Notes: a model not told the origin generated them from the letters alone. A stretch of 64,000 nt of DNA from Paenibacillus graminis (GCF_000758705.1 NZ_CP009287.1:2356001-2420000), one strand, 5' to 3'. Positions 1-9,138 are shown, numbered from the stretch's first letter. Made by a program: numbers and translations.

Positions 1-2
1 AT

Positions 3-1127
3 GAACAAGGATTTATTCGAACAAGCTATGAAGGCAATCCGTTTCTGATGTATCAAATGGCAGTAAATGTTTCGGACGACATGGCCACCCATCCAGGAGT
101 GCTCCAGGTTGCTGCTTATGTCGGTGAGCAGGACCGGATGATGCTGAATCTAAAGAACATCCTGATCGTAGGCTCTTTCGCCACTCTCATCGCGGCATTT
201 ACCTTCGGCCTGTTCCTGGCCCGCAAGGCGATGAGTCCCATCGGCAAAGTCATTGAGGCGGCAAACGGAATTCAGACCGGAACCGACCTCAGCTCGCGCA
301 TCGTATATGACGGGCCACAGGATGAGATTGGACGGCTGATTCAGACCGTTAACAGCATGCTTGGGCGGATGGAAGGCTTCTATACAGAGCTTGAGGACTC
401 TTATGCAACTCAGCGCCGCTTTGTATCTGATGCTTCGCACGAGCTGCGGACACCGCTTACAACAATACGCGGGAATATTGATCTGCTGCAAAAGGTATGG
501 GAGATGGACCCGGCTGAAAGCCGGATGACAGAAGCAGAGATTCGCCAGTTATCGATTGAATCTGTGAAGGATATCGCTGACGAATCCAAACGCATGAGCC
601 GTCTGGTTGCCGACATGCTGTCGCTCGCCCGGGCCGATACCGGTCGGACGTTTGACATCGAACCGGTGGCGCTGGAGCCAATGATGACTGAAGTCGCCCG
701 CAGAGCGTCCTTCCTGCCGCGGCAGGCCGACTGGTCCGTCGGCGACCTCAGCCAGCTGAACGGCAAATATATCCTCGGCAACAAAGACTATCTGCAGCAG
801 ATGATGTTTATTTTTATTGATAATGCCTTTAAATACACCCCTGCGGGCGAGGTCACGCTGGACGCTGTTTTTTATCACAATCAGGTGGGAATCCGCATTG
901 CCGACACGGGGATCGGGATGGATAAGGACGAGGTTCCCCATATCTTTGACCGTTTCTACCGTGCCGATGAATCGCGGGGAATTACCGAAGGAATCGGCCT
1001 CGGGTTGTCGATCGCCAAATGGATTATTGATGAGCATGGAGGTTCGGTTGAGGTGGTTACGCGCCAGGGTGAGGGGACGACTTTTGTCATCTGGCTGCCG
1101 CTTCTCTTTGCTCCGCCGCTGGAATAG
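3..1127 (+). CDS. Two-component sensor histidine kinase, 5' end outside window
   Basis: The frame is open to the left edge, so the N-terminus, with its first membrane helix and most of the extracellular sensor, is missing. What is visible: a short extracellular tail, a membrane helix (about bases 150-225), a HAMP linker beginning KAMSPIGKV, a HisKA dimerisation domain with the phospho-acceptor His in SDASHELRTPL (His codon 438-440), and a HATPase_c domain with N box (DNAFKYT), G1 box (DTGIGM) and G2 box (GLGLSIAKW). This is the standard membrane histidine kinase layout; it would phosphorylate a response regulator, probably encoded just upstream outside the window. The signal is unknown. The in-frame ATG at 48 lies inside the sensor domain and is unlikely to be the start. 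Confidence 0.9.
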   Translation, partial: EQGFIRTSYEGNPFLMYQMAVNVSDDMATHPGVLQVAAYVGEQDRMMLNLKNILIVGSFATLIAAFTFGLFLARKAMSPIGKVIEAANGIQTGTDLSSRIVYDGPQDEIGRLIQTVNSMLGRMEGFYTELEDSYATQRRFVSDASHELRTPLTTIRGNIDLLQKVWEMDPAESRMTEAEIRQLSIESVKDIADESKRMSRLVADMLSLARADTGRTFDIEPVALEPMMTEVARRASFLPRQADWSVGDLSQLNGKYILGNKDYLQQMMFIFIDNAFKYTPAGEVTLDAVFYHNQVGIRIADTGIGMDKDEVPHIFDRFYRADESRGITEGIGLGLSIAKWIIDEHGGSVEVVTRQGEGTTFVIWLPLLFAPPLE

Positions 1128-1185
1128 GGTATAATTAGGCAGGTCCTATTACAGCAGTCAACGACAGCAGAAAGCCGGTGAATTC

Positions 1186-2142
1186 ATGGAAGTCATCAAA
1201 ATTTCTCCCCGGGGTTATTGCTATGGCGTCGTCGATGCCATGGTGATGGCACGGCAGGCCGCGCAAAATCTTGATTTGCCCCGGCCGATTTATATACTGG
1301 GCATGATTGTGCATAACAGCCATGTCACCAACTCGTTCGAGGACGATGGAATAATCACGCTGGACGGCCATAACCGTCTTGATATTTTGGATAAAGTCGA
1401 CAGCGGCACGGTGATTTTCACCGCCCATGGTGTATCGCCTGAGGTTCGCCGGCTGGCCCGGGCCAAAGGCCTGACCACGGTCGATGCGACCTGCCCGGAT
1501 GTGACGAAGACGCACGACCTCATCAAGGAAAAGGTAGAAGAGGGCTGCGAGATTATCTATATCGGCAAGAAAGGCCACCCGGAACCGGAAGGAGCCGTGG
1601 GAATTGCGCCTGAGCATGTCCATCTGATCGAGAAAGAAGAGGAAATTGCCGGATTGTCCATTCCCTCCTCTCGGATTGTCATTACAAACCAGACTACCAT
1701 GAGCCAGTGGGACATCAAGCATATTATGAAGAAGCTGCTGGAGACTTTCCCCGGCGCAGAGGTGCATAATGAGATTTGCATGGCTACCCAAGTGCGCCAG
1801 GAAGCGGTGGCGGAGCAGGCTGGCCAATGTGAGCTCGTCATCGTTGTCGGCGATCCGCGCAGCAACAACTCCAACCGCCTGGCCCAGGTGTCGGAGGAAA
1901 TTGCCGGTGTGCCCGCGCACCGTATCGCCGATGTGTCGGAGCTGAAGACGGAATGGCTGCAGGGAATTACCAAAGTAGGGGTAACCTCCGGAGCTTCTAC
2001 GCCTACGCCTATAACCAAAGAAGTCATCAGCTACCTCGAGCAGTACGATCCTGCACTGCCTGAGACCTGGGAGATCAAGCGTACCGTGAACATGTCGAAG
2101 CTCCTGCCTCCAGTGAAGAACAAGAGCGCAAGCGCTACCTGA
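1186..2142 (+). CDS. ispH: 4-hydroxy-3-methylbut-2-enyl diphosphate reductase (IspH/LytB)
   Basis: Catalyses the last step of the non-mevalonate (MEP) isoprenoid pathway in the cytoplasm, reducing HMBPP to IPP and DMAPP with a [4Fe-4S] cluster. The 318-residue protein is full length for the Bacillus-type family. The three cluster cysteines are visible at C12 ([10 protein letters not shown]), C103 (DATCPDV) and C198 (NEICMAT), as are the conserved histidines near 43 (VHN) and 81 (TAHGV) and the TNQTTMS segment. The start ATG is chosen by the family N-terminus; the upstream ribosome site is weak. It sits alone, 58 bp after the kinase gene, and a terminator follows it. Confidence 0.97.
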   Translation: MEVIKISPRGYCYGVVDAMVMARQAAQNLDLPRPIYILGMIVHNSHVTNSFEDDGIITLDGHNRLDILDKVDSGTVIFTAHGVSPEVRRLARAKGLTTVDATCPDVTKTHDLIKEKVEEGCEIIYIGKKGHPEPEGAVGIAPEHVHLIEKEEEIAGLSIPSSRIVITNQTTMSQWDIKHIMKKLLETFPGAEVHNEICMATQVRQEAVAEQAGQCELVIVVGDPRSNNSNRLAQVSEEIAGVPAHRIADVSELKTEWLQGITKVGVTSGASTPTPITKEVISYLEQYDPALPETWEIKRTVNMSKLLPPVKNKSASAT

Positions 2143-2179
2143 TTAATTTCTGCCCGTGCGGACTTATACCTGATTAGAA

Positions 2180-2219
2180 AGCACGCAGCTTCCTGCCTTT
2201 GGGAGCTGTGTGCTTTTTT
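2180..2219 (+). terminator. Intrinsic terminator after ispH
   Basis: A GC-rich inverted repeat (AGCACGCAGCTTCC paired, with G-U wobbles, to GGGAGCTGTGTGCT) is followed directly by a run of six T. Confidence 0.85.
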
Positions 2220-2330
2220 ACTATGGCGGAATCCGGAACTATCCCCTGAAGTTACCTGAGGGAATTAGAGGAAATTAGAGAGGCATCGCCATAATTTGGA
2301 CATAATGCATACAATACGGCCAATTGCAGA

Positions 2331-2359
2331 TTGACTAAAACGGGTCAATGAGTTAAAAT
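2331..2359 (+). promoter_or_regulatory. Sigma-A promoter of aroF
   Basis: TTGACT (2331-2336), a 17-bp spacer and TAAAAT (2354-2359) match the sigma-A consensus. This leaves a leader of about 95 nt before the aroF start; the leader contains AGCGCTTAAAAGCG but no recognisable riboswitch or T-box. The rest of the 317-bp gap after ispH (2220-2330) shows nothing else clear. Confidence 0.7.
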
Positions 2360-2459
2360 TGCTTTAGCGCTTAAAAGCGTACACGCGTCGTAGCGAAATA
2401 GTATTTTTATTGTCTTTAGAGCCGGTTTAAGAATATTTGTCCAAAAGGGGAGCTATTAT

Positions 2460-3506
2460 ATGATCGTCATTACATCCAATCAGACACCACAGGAGCAGGT
2501 AAACGAAATTATCGCTGTTATTGAAAAGGAAGGCCTGCAGGTCCATCTCTCGCGCGGTGCGGATCATACGGTGATTGGCCTGGTGGGCGGAGTCACTCCG
2601 AAGCTGGCCGAGCATCTGCGGCAGATGAAAGGTGTGGAGAACGTGGTGAAGATCTCCAAGTCTTACAAACTTGCGAGCCGCGACTTCCACCCGGAGGATA
2701 CGGTCATTGATATCCGCGGTGTAAAAATCGGCGGGGAGAACCTGGTCATCATGGGTGGACCCTGCGCCGTGGAATCCCCTGAACAGATCGATGAGATCGC
2801 CCGCCTGGTCAAGGCTTCCGGCGGCCAGGTGCTGCGCGGCGGAGCCTTCAAGCCGCGGACGGGTCCTTACAGCTTCCAGGGCGTAGGCGTGGAAGGCCTC
2901 ACGATGATGGCAGAAGCAGGCAAACGCCATGGCCTGCTGACGATTACGGAGGTAATGACACCGGAGTATGTTGATATTTGTGCGGAGCATGCGGATATCC
3001 TGCAGGTTGGCACACGCAATATGCAGAACTTTGACCTGCTGCGCAAGCTGGGCACCTGCGGGCGGCCCGTGCTGCTGAAGCGCGGCTTCAGTGCGACTTA
3101 CGATGAGCTGCTGAATGCGGCGGAATACATTTTGGCCGGCGGTAACCGCGATGTCATGCTCTGCGAACGCGGAATCCGAACATTCGAAACCTACACACGC
3201 AATACGCTTGACCTGTCAGCGATTCCGGTGCTCCAGAACCTGAGCCACCTTCCAGTCATTTCCGATCCAAGTCATGGCACAGGACGCCGTGAGCTGGTGG
3301 AGCCGATGGCTAAGGCTTCTGTTGCTGCGGGTGCCAACGGGCTGATTATTGAGATGCATACCGATCCGGACAACTCAATGACGGGAGATGGCGTGCAGTC
3401 TCTGTTCCCTGAGCAGTTTGATAAGCTTCTGAGAGATCTGGAGAAGCTGGCACCGCTTGTCGGACGCAGATTCTCCAGTTCGCTTGAGGCAGCTCCCGTC
3501 CTTTAA
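2460..3506 (+). CDS. aroF: 3-deoxy-7-phosphoheptulonate (DAHP) synthase with N-terminal ferredoxin-like domain
   Basis: Condenses phosphoenolpyruvate and erythrose-4-phosphate to DAHP, the first step of the shikimate pathway to aromatic amino acids, in the cytoplasm. The first 75 or so residues (MIVITSNQTPQEQV...IGLVGG) form the ferredoxin-like regulatory domain known from Thermotoga-type type I-beta enzymes, which mediates aromatic amino-acid feedback. The TIM-barrel catalytic part follows, with MGGPCAVES, GGAFKPRTGPYSFQG, EVMTPE, LLKRGF and SDPSHGTGRR motifs. There is no fused chorismate mutase domain, unlike the B. subtilis enzyme. Ribosome site AAAAGGGGAGC lies 8-9 nt before ATG. Monocistronic between its own promoter and terminator. 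Confidence 0.95.
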   Translation: MIVITSNQTPQEQVNEIIAVIEKEGLQVHLSRGADHTVIGLVGGVTPKLAEHLRQMKGVENVVKISKSYKLASRDFHPEDTVIDIRGVKIGGENLVIMGGPCAVESPEQIDEIARLVKASGGQVLRGGAFKPRTGPYSFQGVGVEGLTMMAEAGKRHGLLTITEVMTPEYVDICAEHADILQVGTRNMQNFDLLRKLGTCGRPVLLKRGFSATYDELLNAAEYILAGGNRDVMLCERGIRTFETYTRNTLDLSAIPVLQNLSHLPVISDPSHGTGRRELVEPMAKASVAAGANGLIIEMHTDPDNSMTGDGVQSLFPEQFDKLLRDLEKLAPLVGRRFSSSLEAAPVL

Positions 3507-3536
3507 CAGCTGCGGCCGATAAGGCATTCAAGCAGT

Positions 3537-3575
3537 CCTCCATCCCGCTTTCGGGCGGGAAAGAGGGCTATTTTT
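3537..3575 (+). terminator. Intrinsic terminator after aroF
   Basis: A two-tier stem (CCTC/GAGG outside TCCCGC/GCGGGA) is followed by CTATTTTT. Confidence 0.8.
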
Positions 3576-3633
3576 GCGTACTGCGAAGTGAACATAACAT
3601 GTGTTTGAACGAACGGAGCATTTTTCACGAAAG

Positions 3634-3650
3634 CGTCAGAATATCTTACA
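3634..3650 (+). promoter_or_regulatory. Candidate GlnR/TnrA box upstream of glnA
   Basis: CGTCAGAATATCTTACA fits the 17-bp GlnR/TnrA consensus (TGTNA, 7-bp spacer, TNACA) at every fixed position but the first, including the AT-rich centre. Its centre lies about 71 bp before the predicted glnA start point, upstream of the promoter. Confidence 0.55.
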
Positions 3651-3664
3651 TTGTCTCAAGAAAT

Positions 3665-3693
3665 ACCTGACATAAGCATTGACGATGTTAGGT
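3665..3693. promoter_or_regulatory. Inverted repeat overlapping the glnA -35 box
   Basis: ACCTGACAT (3665-3673) and ATGTTAGGT (3685-3693) are inverted copies with one mismatch, 11 bp apart, enclosing the -35 hexamer. Its half-sites are in the opposite order to a GlnR box. It could be an operator for a nitrogen regulator; this is inference. Confidence 0.4.
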
Positions 3694-3707
3694 TTGGGAT
3701 TTATAAT
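3679..3707 (+). promoter_or_regulatory. Sigma-A promoter of glnA
   Basis: TTGACG (3679-3684), a 17-bp spacer and a perfect TATAAT (3702-3707), about 80 bp before the glnA start codon. Confidence 0.8.
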
Positions 3708-3788
3708 GACGACAGCAAAAAAATTAAAAACAAGAACATTTGATACTGTGAGCGGCCTAATGTTCGGAACTTGGGGAGGAATTAATTC

Positions 3789-5213
3789 ATGTCGGTTGAA
3801 AAAGTGTTGCAGACGATCAAAGAGAACAATATCGAATGGGTGGATTTTCGTTTTGTAGATTTGGGTGGACGTGCTCACCATATCTCACTTCCAGCATCTG
3901 CTGTAGATGATGAAACATTTGTGAATGGTGTTGCATTTGACGGTTCTTCCATTGCAGGTTTCCGTGGGATTGAAGAATCAGACATGGTTATGATGCCTGA
4001 TCCTAGCACTATATACATCGATCCTTTTACAGCTCATCCAACGCTTAACATCATGTGCGACATTTTCACACCTGATGGCGAACGTTATGAGCGCGACCCG
4101 CGCGGCATCGCAGTAAAAGCAGAAGAGTTCCTGCAAGCCAGCGGTGTAGGTACAGCAGCATTTTTCGCACCTGAATCCGAGTTCTTTATCTTTGACGATG
4201 TGCGCTATGAGAGCGGAATGAACAGCTCCTCCTACTTCGTAGATTCCGAAGAAGCGGTATGGAACACTAACCGCAAAGACGAAGGCGGCAACATGGCATT
4301 CAAAGTAGGCGTTAAAGGCGGCTACGTGCCAGTAGCACCAGTGGATTCCCAACAGGATATCCGCAGTGAAATGTGCCGTTTGCTTAGTGAAGCAGGCCTC
4401 GAAATCGAACGCCATCACCATGAAGTGGCGACAGCAGGCCAAGCGGAAATCAACTTCCGTTTTGATACCCTGAAGAAAACAGCCGACAATCTCCTGACTT
4501 ACAAATATATTGTGCAAAACACTGCACGCCAATACGGCAAAGTGGCAACCTTCATGCCAAAACCGCTGTTCGGCGACAATGGTAGCGGTATGCACGTTCA
4601 CCAATCCATCTTCAATGGCGATTCTCCTTTGTTCTACGAAAAAGGCGCTTATGCCAACCTGAGCGAAATGGCATTGCACTACATTGGCGGTATCCTGTAT
4701 CATGCTCCGGCACTGATCGCACTGACCAACCCAAGCACCAACTCGTTCAAACGTCTGGTTCCTGGCTACGAAGCACCGGTTAACCTGGTATTCTCCAAAG
4801 GTAACCGCTCCGCTGCAGTTCGTATCCCGGTAGCTGCTGTGACACCTAAGGGCTGTCGCATTGAGTTCCGTACACCTGACTCCACTGCCAACCCTTACCT
4901 GGCATTCTCCGCAATGCTGATGGCAGGTCTGGATGGAATCAAGAAGAAGATCAACCCTGTTGAATTGGGTTATGGTCCTCTGGACAAAAATATCTACGAA
5001 TTGGCCGATGAAGACAAAGAGAAAATCCGCAGCGTTCCAGGCACACTGGAAGAAGCACTGGATTCCTTGGAAGCTGACTACGAATTCCTTACAGAAGGCG
5101 GCGTATTCACTAAGGACTTCATCGATAACTACATCGCTCTGAAACGTTCTGAAGCTCAAGCGGTGGCCATTCGTGTTCATCCGCATGAATACTCCCTGTA
5201 CTTTGATGTATAA
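3789..5213 (+). CDS. glnA: Glutamine synthetase, long GSI-beta-like form
   Basis: Makes glutamine from glutamate, ammonia and ATP. It has 474 residues with FDGSSIAGF, APESEFFIFD, HHEVATAGQAEINFRF, NGSGMHVHQS and NPSTNSFKRLVPGYEAP, all core glutamine synthetase motifs. It resembles the roughly 470-residue E. coli-type enzyme, not the 444-residue B. subtilis form. The region around Y403 (KNIYELADED) matches the adenylylation loop of GSI-beta enzymes. There is no glnR beside it, unlike the Bacillus glnRA operon. Ribosome site TTGGGGAGGA lies about 8 nt before ATG. The A-rich, CAA/GAA-biased codons differ from its GC-richer neighbours, as expected for high expression. Regulation by nitrogen status is likely from the upstream sites. 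Confidence 0.95.
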   Translation: MSVEKVLQTIKENNIEWVDFRFVDLGGRAHHISLPASAVDDETFVNGVAFDGSSIAGFRGIEESDMVMMPDPSTIYIDPFTAHPTLNIMCDIFTPDGERYERDPRGIAVKAEEFLQASGVGTAAFFAPESEFFIFDDVRYESGMNSSSYFVDSEEAVWNTNRKDEGGNMAFKVGVKGGYVPVAPVDSQQDIRSEMCRLLSEAGLEIERHHHEVATAGQAEINFRFDTLKKTADNLLTYKYIVQNTARQYGKVATFMPKPLFGDNGSGMHVHQSIFNGDSPLFYEKGAYANLSEMALHYIGGILYHAPALIALTNPSTNSFKRLVPGYEAPVNLVFSKGNRSAAVRIPVAAVTPKGCRIEFRTPDSTANPYLAFSAMLMAGLDGIKKKINPVELGYGPLDKNIYELADEDKEKIRSVPGTLEEALDSLEADYEFLTEGGVFTKDFIDNYIALKRSEAQAVAIRVHPHEYSLYFDV

Positions 5214-5240
5214 GACCGCTTAATCATACGAATAAATGGA

Positions 5241-5273
5241 GAGGCCTCCGGGAAACCGGGGGCTTCTTTTTTT
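5241..5273 (+). terminator. Intrinsic terminator after glnA
   Basis: GAGGCCTCCGG pairs across AAA-type loop with CCGGGGGCTTC, followed by TTTTTTT. Confidence 0.85.
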
Positions 5274-5505
5274 GGTGCTGTAAGGCTTTCTCCGGGCTTT
5301 GCAGCGGTACAGTGGTACCTTTATGAAGTGTGAAGTCAAAGGGCGCTGTGAAGGGGCCAGCGGCCTCTGGGATTAGTCTGGTAGAGGCAAGGAGCTTCTG
5401 CTTAGGTGATCCATACATGGTTCTGTATAATTGGAACCTTTTAAGAAAGCAGGAGTGGAAGCGCATAGGTCAATCAGATAAGGATACGAACAGAGCAGTC
5501 ATCCT

Positions 5506-5690
5506 AAGTGGGAAAATGGATCACTAATTGAACTCATTATGCTTATAGAAGCTCCTATGTTGGAAAAAGTACTACTAATTCGGCTGAAAGCAGCCGTATA
5601 GGGTCAATATGCATAAATTAGATGTACAAAATCCAACTAAAACCTTTTGTAGCCAGGATTTCAGCAAATTAGTTTTACTTTTTCCACTTA
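5506..5690. repeat. Dispersed repeat cluster 1 (three copies)
   Basis: Copies of the AAGTGGAAAAAGT...ACTAATT family: 5506-5529 (+, diverged), 5561-5584 (+, GGAAAAAGTACTACTAATT then CGGC), and 5667-5690 (-, exact reverse of the consensus). They lie downstream of the glnA terminator. Confidence 0.75.
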
Positions 5691-6083
5691 GCTTCAGTTC
5701 CTCATGAGCTTCATTGCATCCCCCGAGCTTTCAAGTGCTCAAGTTCAACTAATCTATATAGTATAGAAGAAATATATCTTTATTAACGAAAAGTTTCGCA
5801 AATATACCGAAATGATAATTAAAATTTCAGATGTCCAAAATAGAGAACGCTTACTTTTTGTGGATAGTCTATTTTTTAAGGGGCGATTATAAAAAAATAA
5901 TCATCTTTTATACCGAATGTAACTATTTACGAAAGTAGTTTCGTTAAAATTATATTCTGGAATTCGCTTTGGGTAACGTTGAATTTTGTTATAAAACCAG
6001 CTTTTTTCAAGGGTTTTTGTTTTCTTTCACGGTATACCAGAAAAATCTTTACAAAGAAATGCAACGATGCAATAATAAAAATC

Positions 6084-6095
6084 GAAACCGGTTTC
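6084..6095. promoter_or_regulatory. LacI-type operator-like palindrome GAAACCGGTTTC
   Basis: A perfect 12-bp palindrome about 120 bp before the GH94 gene. The core AAACCGGTTT recurs at 57810-57819 and 57963-57972 upstream of malE, which suggests one shared regulator. Confidence 0.5.
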
Positions 6096-6212
6096 TGTTA
6101 TGTATTCAACGGTCTGCTGGTTTTAACCCGCTTAGGTTAACCTCAATATAGTTTGCCTATGAGCAATAGAGTCTTGAGCAATAAAATATGAGCAATAGAG
6201 AGGATGAATGCA

Positions 6213-8948
6213 GTGAATCATTCGAAAACAGGATGGGTTTTTACCGGAAGCAACGGGGATTTCTGTCTTAAACAGCCTGACCGGAGCAGTTTTTTATATT
6301 TTCCTCTTGTAAATGAGGGGGGGATGATGTCTTCTATCAGTCCGAAGCTTCATGGTCAAGTCACTTCTGGCCATAATACGTTCCTTACTCCGCCCTTATC
6401 TGTAGAAGATTTGCATAATTCCCGGGCTTCCCGCAATTTCTGGGTGTATGTGGACGGCAAAGGGGCCTGGTCGGCAGCAGGGAACTCCGCCCGGCAAAAT
6501 GCCGGAATGTATGGTGAAGAGGCTGACGATACGGAATTGGAGGCGGGTTTGTTGTGGCACCGTGTAACCCGCGAGAGCCGGGAGCTGGGCATCAAGGCGG
6601 AAATCACGAGTTTTGTGCCTGCAGGAAACGATAAAGTGGAGCTTATGAAGGTTGTGCTTACCAATACCTCCACAGAGGTATTGGCTGTTACGCCTACGGC
6701 AGCGGTTCCGCTCTATGCGCGTTCAGCGGACGATCTGCGGGACCACCGGCATGTCACCTCGCTGCTGAACCGGATTTATACCTCTGCGCATGGTATTGAA
6801 GTGCAGCCGGCGCTTTCCTTCGATGAGCGTGGACACCGGGTGAATTACACCTCATATGGTGTGTTTGGGGCTGCAGAAGGCGGTGATCAGCCAACCGGTT
6901 TCTTTCCGGTACAGGAGGAATTCATTGGTGAAGGCGGAAGTCTGGATTGGCCGGAAGCGGTCGTCTTAAACCGGGAACCGCAAATCGGCGCAGGCGGCGG
7001 AGTACATAGGGAAGGTTATGAAGCACTTGGCGGGCTGCGGTTTGCCGGGGTCTCTTTGCAGCCGGGCCAGAGCATGTCATATGTGCTTGTGCTGGCGATC
7101 GGCAGCGAAAGAATCGATATTGCTGCGCTGATGGACAAATACGGCTCTGTCAGAGCTTTTGACGCCATGCTCCAGGAGAATAAAACGTTCTGGGCCGATA
7201 AGGTGAACACGGTGGAATTCCATACCAGTGACCCGGTGGCGGACCAGTGGATGAAATGGGTTACGCTGCAGCCGGTGCTGCGCAGACTGTACGGCAATTC
7301 CTTTTTGCCGTACCATGACTACGGCCGCGGCGGCCGCGGCTGGCGGGATCTCTGGCAGGACTGCCTGGCGCTGCTGATCATGGAACCGGGAGATGTGCGC
7401 AGTCTTCTGCTGAATAACTATGCCGGTGTCCGGATCGACGGCAGCAATGCAACGATTATCGGCCAGCAGCCGGGCGAGTTCATTGCCGACCGCAACAATA
7501 TTCCGCGCGTGTGGATGGACCACGGGGCGTGGCCGTTCCTTACCACCATGCTGTATCTGGACCAGAGCGGAGATCTGGATTTTCTGCTTGAGCAGCAGAG
7601 CTACTTCCGGGATTCCTTCATGGCCCGCTGCCGGGAGCGGGATGTTTCCTGGGATGCATCCGCAGACAGCATGCTGCAAGCTGCGAACGGAGAGCCTTAT
7701 ACGGGAACCATCCTGGAGCACATTCTGCTGCAAAACCTTGTTCCGTTCTTCAACGTAGGGGAACACAACAATATTCTGCTGGAAGGCGCGGACTGGAATG
7801 ACGGCCTGGATATGGCGGCACAGCGTGGGGAAAGTGTCACCTTCACCTCCTTCTATGCCAGCAATCTGCTGGACCTTTCCCGGCTGCTGCGTATGCTGAA
7901 AGAGCGTAAAGGAATTGAAACGCTGGAATTGGCAGAAGAAATGGCGCTGCTGCTGGATTCATTGCATGAAGCGGTAGATTATGAGTCCGTATCCGATAAG
8001 CGGGGCCGGTTGGACCGTTATTATGCGGCTGCGCCGAACCGCGTAAGCGGCGTCCGCGCAGAGCTTGCCCTCGACAGCATAGCGGATGATCTGGCCCGTA
8101 AGGCTGAGTGGATTTTTGATCATCTGCGCCGGAACGAGTGGATACAGAGCGCTCAAGGAGACGGCTGGTTCAACGGTTATTACAATAATGACGGGGAACG
8201 TGTAGAAGGTGAATCCGGCCACAACGTCCGCATGACGCTGACAGGCCAGGTGTTCCCGCTCCTTGGCCATGCTGCCGCTCCTGAGCAGATTCCGCAGATC
8301 ATTGCAGCGGTAGAGCGCAATCTGTATGATGAAAAAATCGGGTACCGGCTCAATTCGAACTTTGGCGGCATCCAGCAGAATTTGGGCCGCGCGTTCGGAT
8401 TTGCCTTTGGTCATAAGGAGAATGGGGCTATGTTCAGCCATATGACCGTGATGTACGGAAATGCGCTGTATAAGCGGGGTTATGTAAAAGAAGGACGCAA
8501 GGTGCTGGATTCTCTGTACAGCCTGAGCGTAAATTTCGAGCTCAGCCGGATGTATCCCGGCATTCCGGAGTACATTAGTGAGCAGGGCAGAGGCATGTAT
8601 ACGTATTTGACCGGCTCTGCGAGCTGGCTGCTGCTGACCATGGTTACTGAAGTATTCGGTGTCAAAGGAAAGCTCGGCGACCTCTTGCTTCAGCCTAAGC
8701 TGATGAAAGACCAGTTTGACCAGAACGGAAAAGCATCGGTACGGACTATCTTTGCGGAACGTCAACTGGACGTTGTCTACACCGCTGCAAGCGGCGCTGA
8801 GTACGGAGGCTGCCAGATACATTCCGTTACGCTGAACGGCGCTGTGGTGACGCTTCAGCGCGTCTCAGAGGGTGTTCTGATTCCCCGGAGTGTGCTGACT
8901 GCCTTGCCGGAAGAAGGGGTCCATCTTCTGCAGGTGGAACTGGCATAA
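6213..8948 (+). CDS. GH94 family glycoside phosphorylase (laminaribiose/cellobiose phosphorylase-like)
   Basis: GH94 enzymes split beta-glucosidic disaccharides with inorganic phosphate to alpha-glucose-1-phosphate plus a sugar, in the cytoplasm. The protein is about 911 residues: an N-terminal beta-sandwich, a helical linker, then an (alpha/alpha)6 barrel with YHDYGRGGRGWRDLWQD, and the catalytic Asp in GADWNDGLD (D533 counted from the ATG at 6204). The C-terminal GSASWLLLT motif is also family-typical. Length and N-terminus suit laminaribiose phosphorylase, but cellobiose or other beta-glucan substrates cannot be excluded. Start: an in-frame ATG at 6204 abuts the GAGAGG ribosome site with no spacer, so the GTG at 6213, 9 nt downstream of it, is preferred. 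A terminator follows. The AAACCGGTTT palindrome upstream hints at sugar-responsive control. Confidence 0.85.
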   Translation: MNHSKTGWVFTGSNGDFCLKQPDRSSFLYFPLVNEGGMMSSISPKLHGQVTSGHNTFLTPPLSVEDLHNSRASRNFWVYVDGKGAWSAAGNSARQNAGMYGEEADDTELEAGLLWHRVTRESRELGIKAEITSFVPAGNDKVELMKVVLTNTSTEVLAVTPTAAVPLYARSADDLRDHRHVTSLLNRIYTSAHGIEVQPALSFDERGHRVNYTSYGVFGAAEGGDQPTGFFPVQEEFIGEGGSLDWPEAVVLNREPQIGAGGGVHREGYEALGGLRFAGVSLQPGQSMSYVLVLAIGSERIDIAALMDKYGSVRAFDAMLQENKTFWADKVNTVEFHTSDPVADQWMKWVTLQPVLRRLYGNSFLPYHDYGRGGRGWRDLWQDCLALLIMEPGDVRSLLLNNYAGVRIDGSNATIIGQQPGEFIADRNNIPRVWMDHGAWPFLTTMLYLDQSGDLDFLLEQQSYFRDSFMARCRERDVSWDASADSMLQAANGEPYTGTILEHILLQNLVPFFNVGEHNNILLEGADWNDGLDMAAQRGESVTFTSFYASNLLDLSRLLRMLKERKGIETLELAEEMALLLDSLHEAVDYESVSDKRGRLDRYYAAAPNRVSGVRAELALDSIADDLARKAEWIFDHLRRNEWIQSAQGDGWFNGYYNNDGERVEGESGHNVRMTLTGQVFPLLGHAAAPEQIPQIIAAVERNLYDEKIGYRLNSNFGGIQQNLGRAFGFAFGHKENGAMFSHMTVMYGNALYKRGYVKEGRKVLDSLYSLSVNFELSRMYPGIPEYISEQGRGMYTYLTGSASWLLLTMVTEVFGVKGKLGDLLLQPKLMKDQFDQNGKASVRTIFAERQLDVVYTAASGAEYGGCQIHSVTLNGAVVTLQRVSEGVLIPRSVLTALPEEGVHLLQVELA

Positions 8949-8966
8949 CAGGGGATAAGATAAGAG

Positions 8967-9008
8967 GAGCGCCAGCTTTGCCGCATCTGCGGCAGCGGGT
9001 GCTCTTTT
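8967..9008 (+). terminator. Intrinsic terminator after GH94 gene
   Basis: An imperfect stem (GAGC, CC and TGCCGC paired to GCGGCA, GG and GCTC) with an ATCT loop, followed by TTTT. Confidence 0.65.
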
Positions 9009-9138
9009 GCAGATATAGAGGCACCTGATGCAGCCGTCATTGAAATCATCATGAAAAGTGGTGCGTTCCGGCATAATGAATGGTTTAATAAGTGAGGGTT
9101 GAATAAAGACTGCTAGATATGGAAAGGAAGGGTTAATC

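Larger units (their letters stand above)
5214..6203. other. 990-bp intergenic region glnA to GH94 gene
   Basis: No convincing gene. It holds the glnA terminator, a cluster of dispersed AAGTGGAAAAAGT repeats (5506-5690), then an AT-rich block with two small palindromes (CGAAA AG TTTCG at 5787-5798; ACGAAA GTAG TTTCGT at 5929-5944), a weak cre-like AGAGAACGCTTACT (5842-5855), a GATTAT/ATAATC hairpin (5886-5903), a GAAACCGGTTTC operator-like palindrome (6084-6095), and three GAGCAATA copies (6161, 6176, 6190) just before the GH94 ribosome site. No clear promoter hexamers could be fixed. Confidence 0.6.

Noticed and set aside
3978..5186. 402-residue minus-strand frame opposite glnA
   Set aside because: Shadow of glnA; Cys/Phe/His-rich nonsense composition with no family features.
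5330..5527. 65-residue open frame after glnA (and its antisense partner)
   Set aside because: No ribosome site; ends within a repeat copy; no family resemblance.
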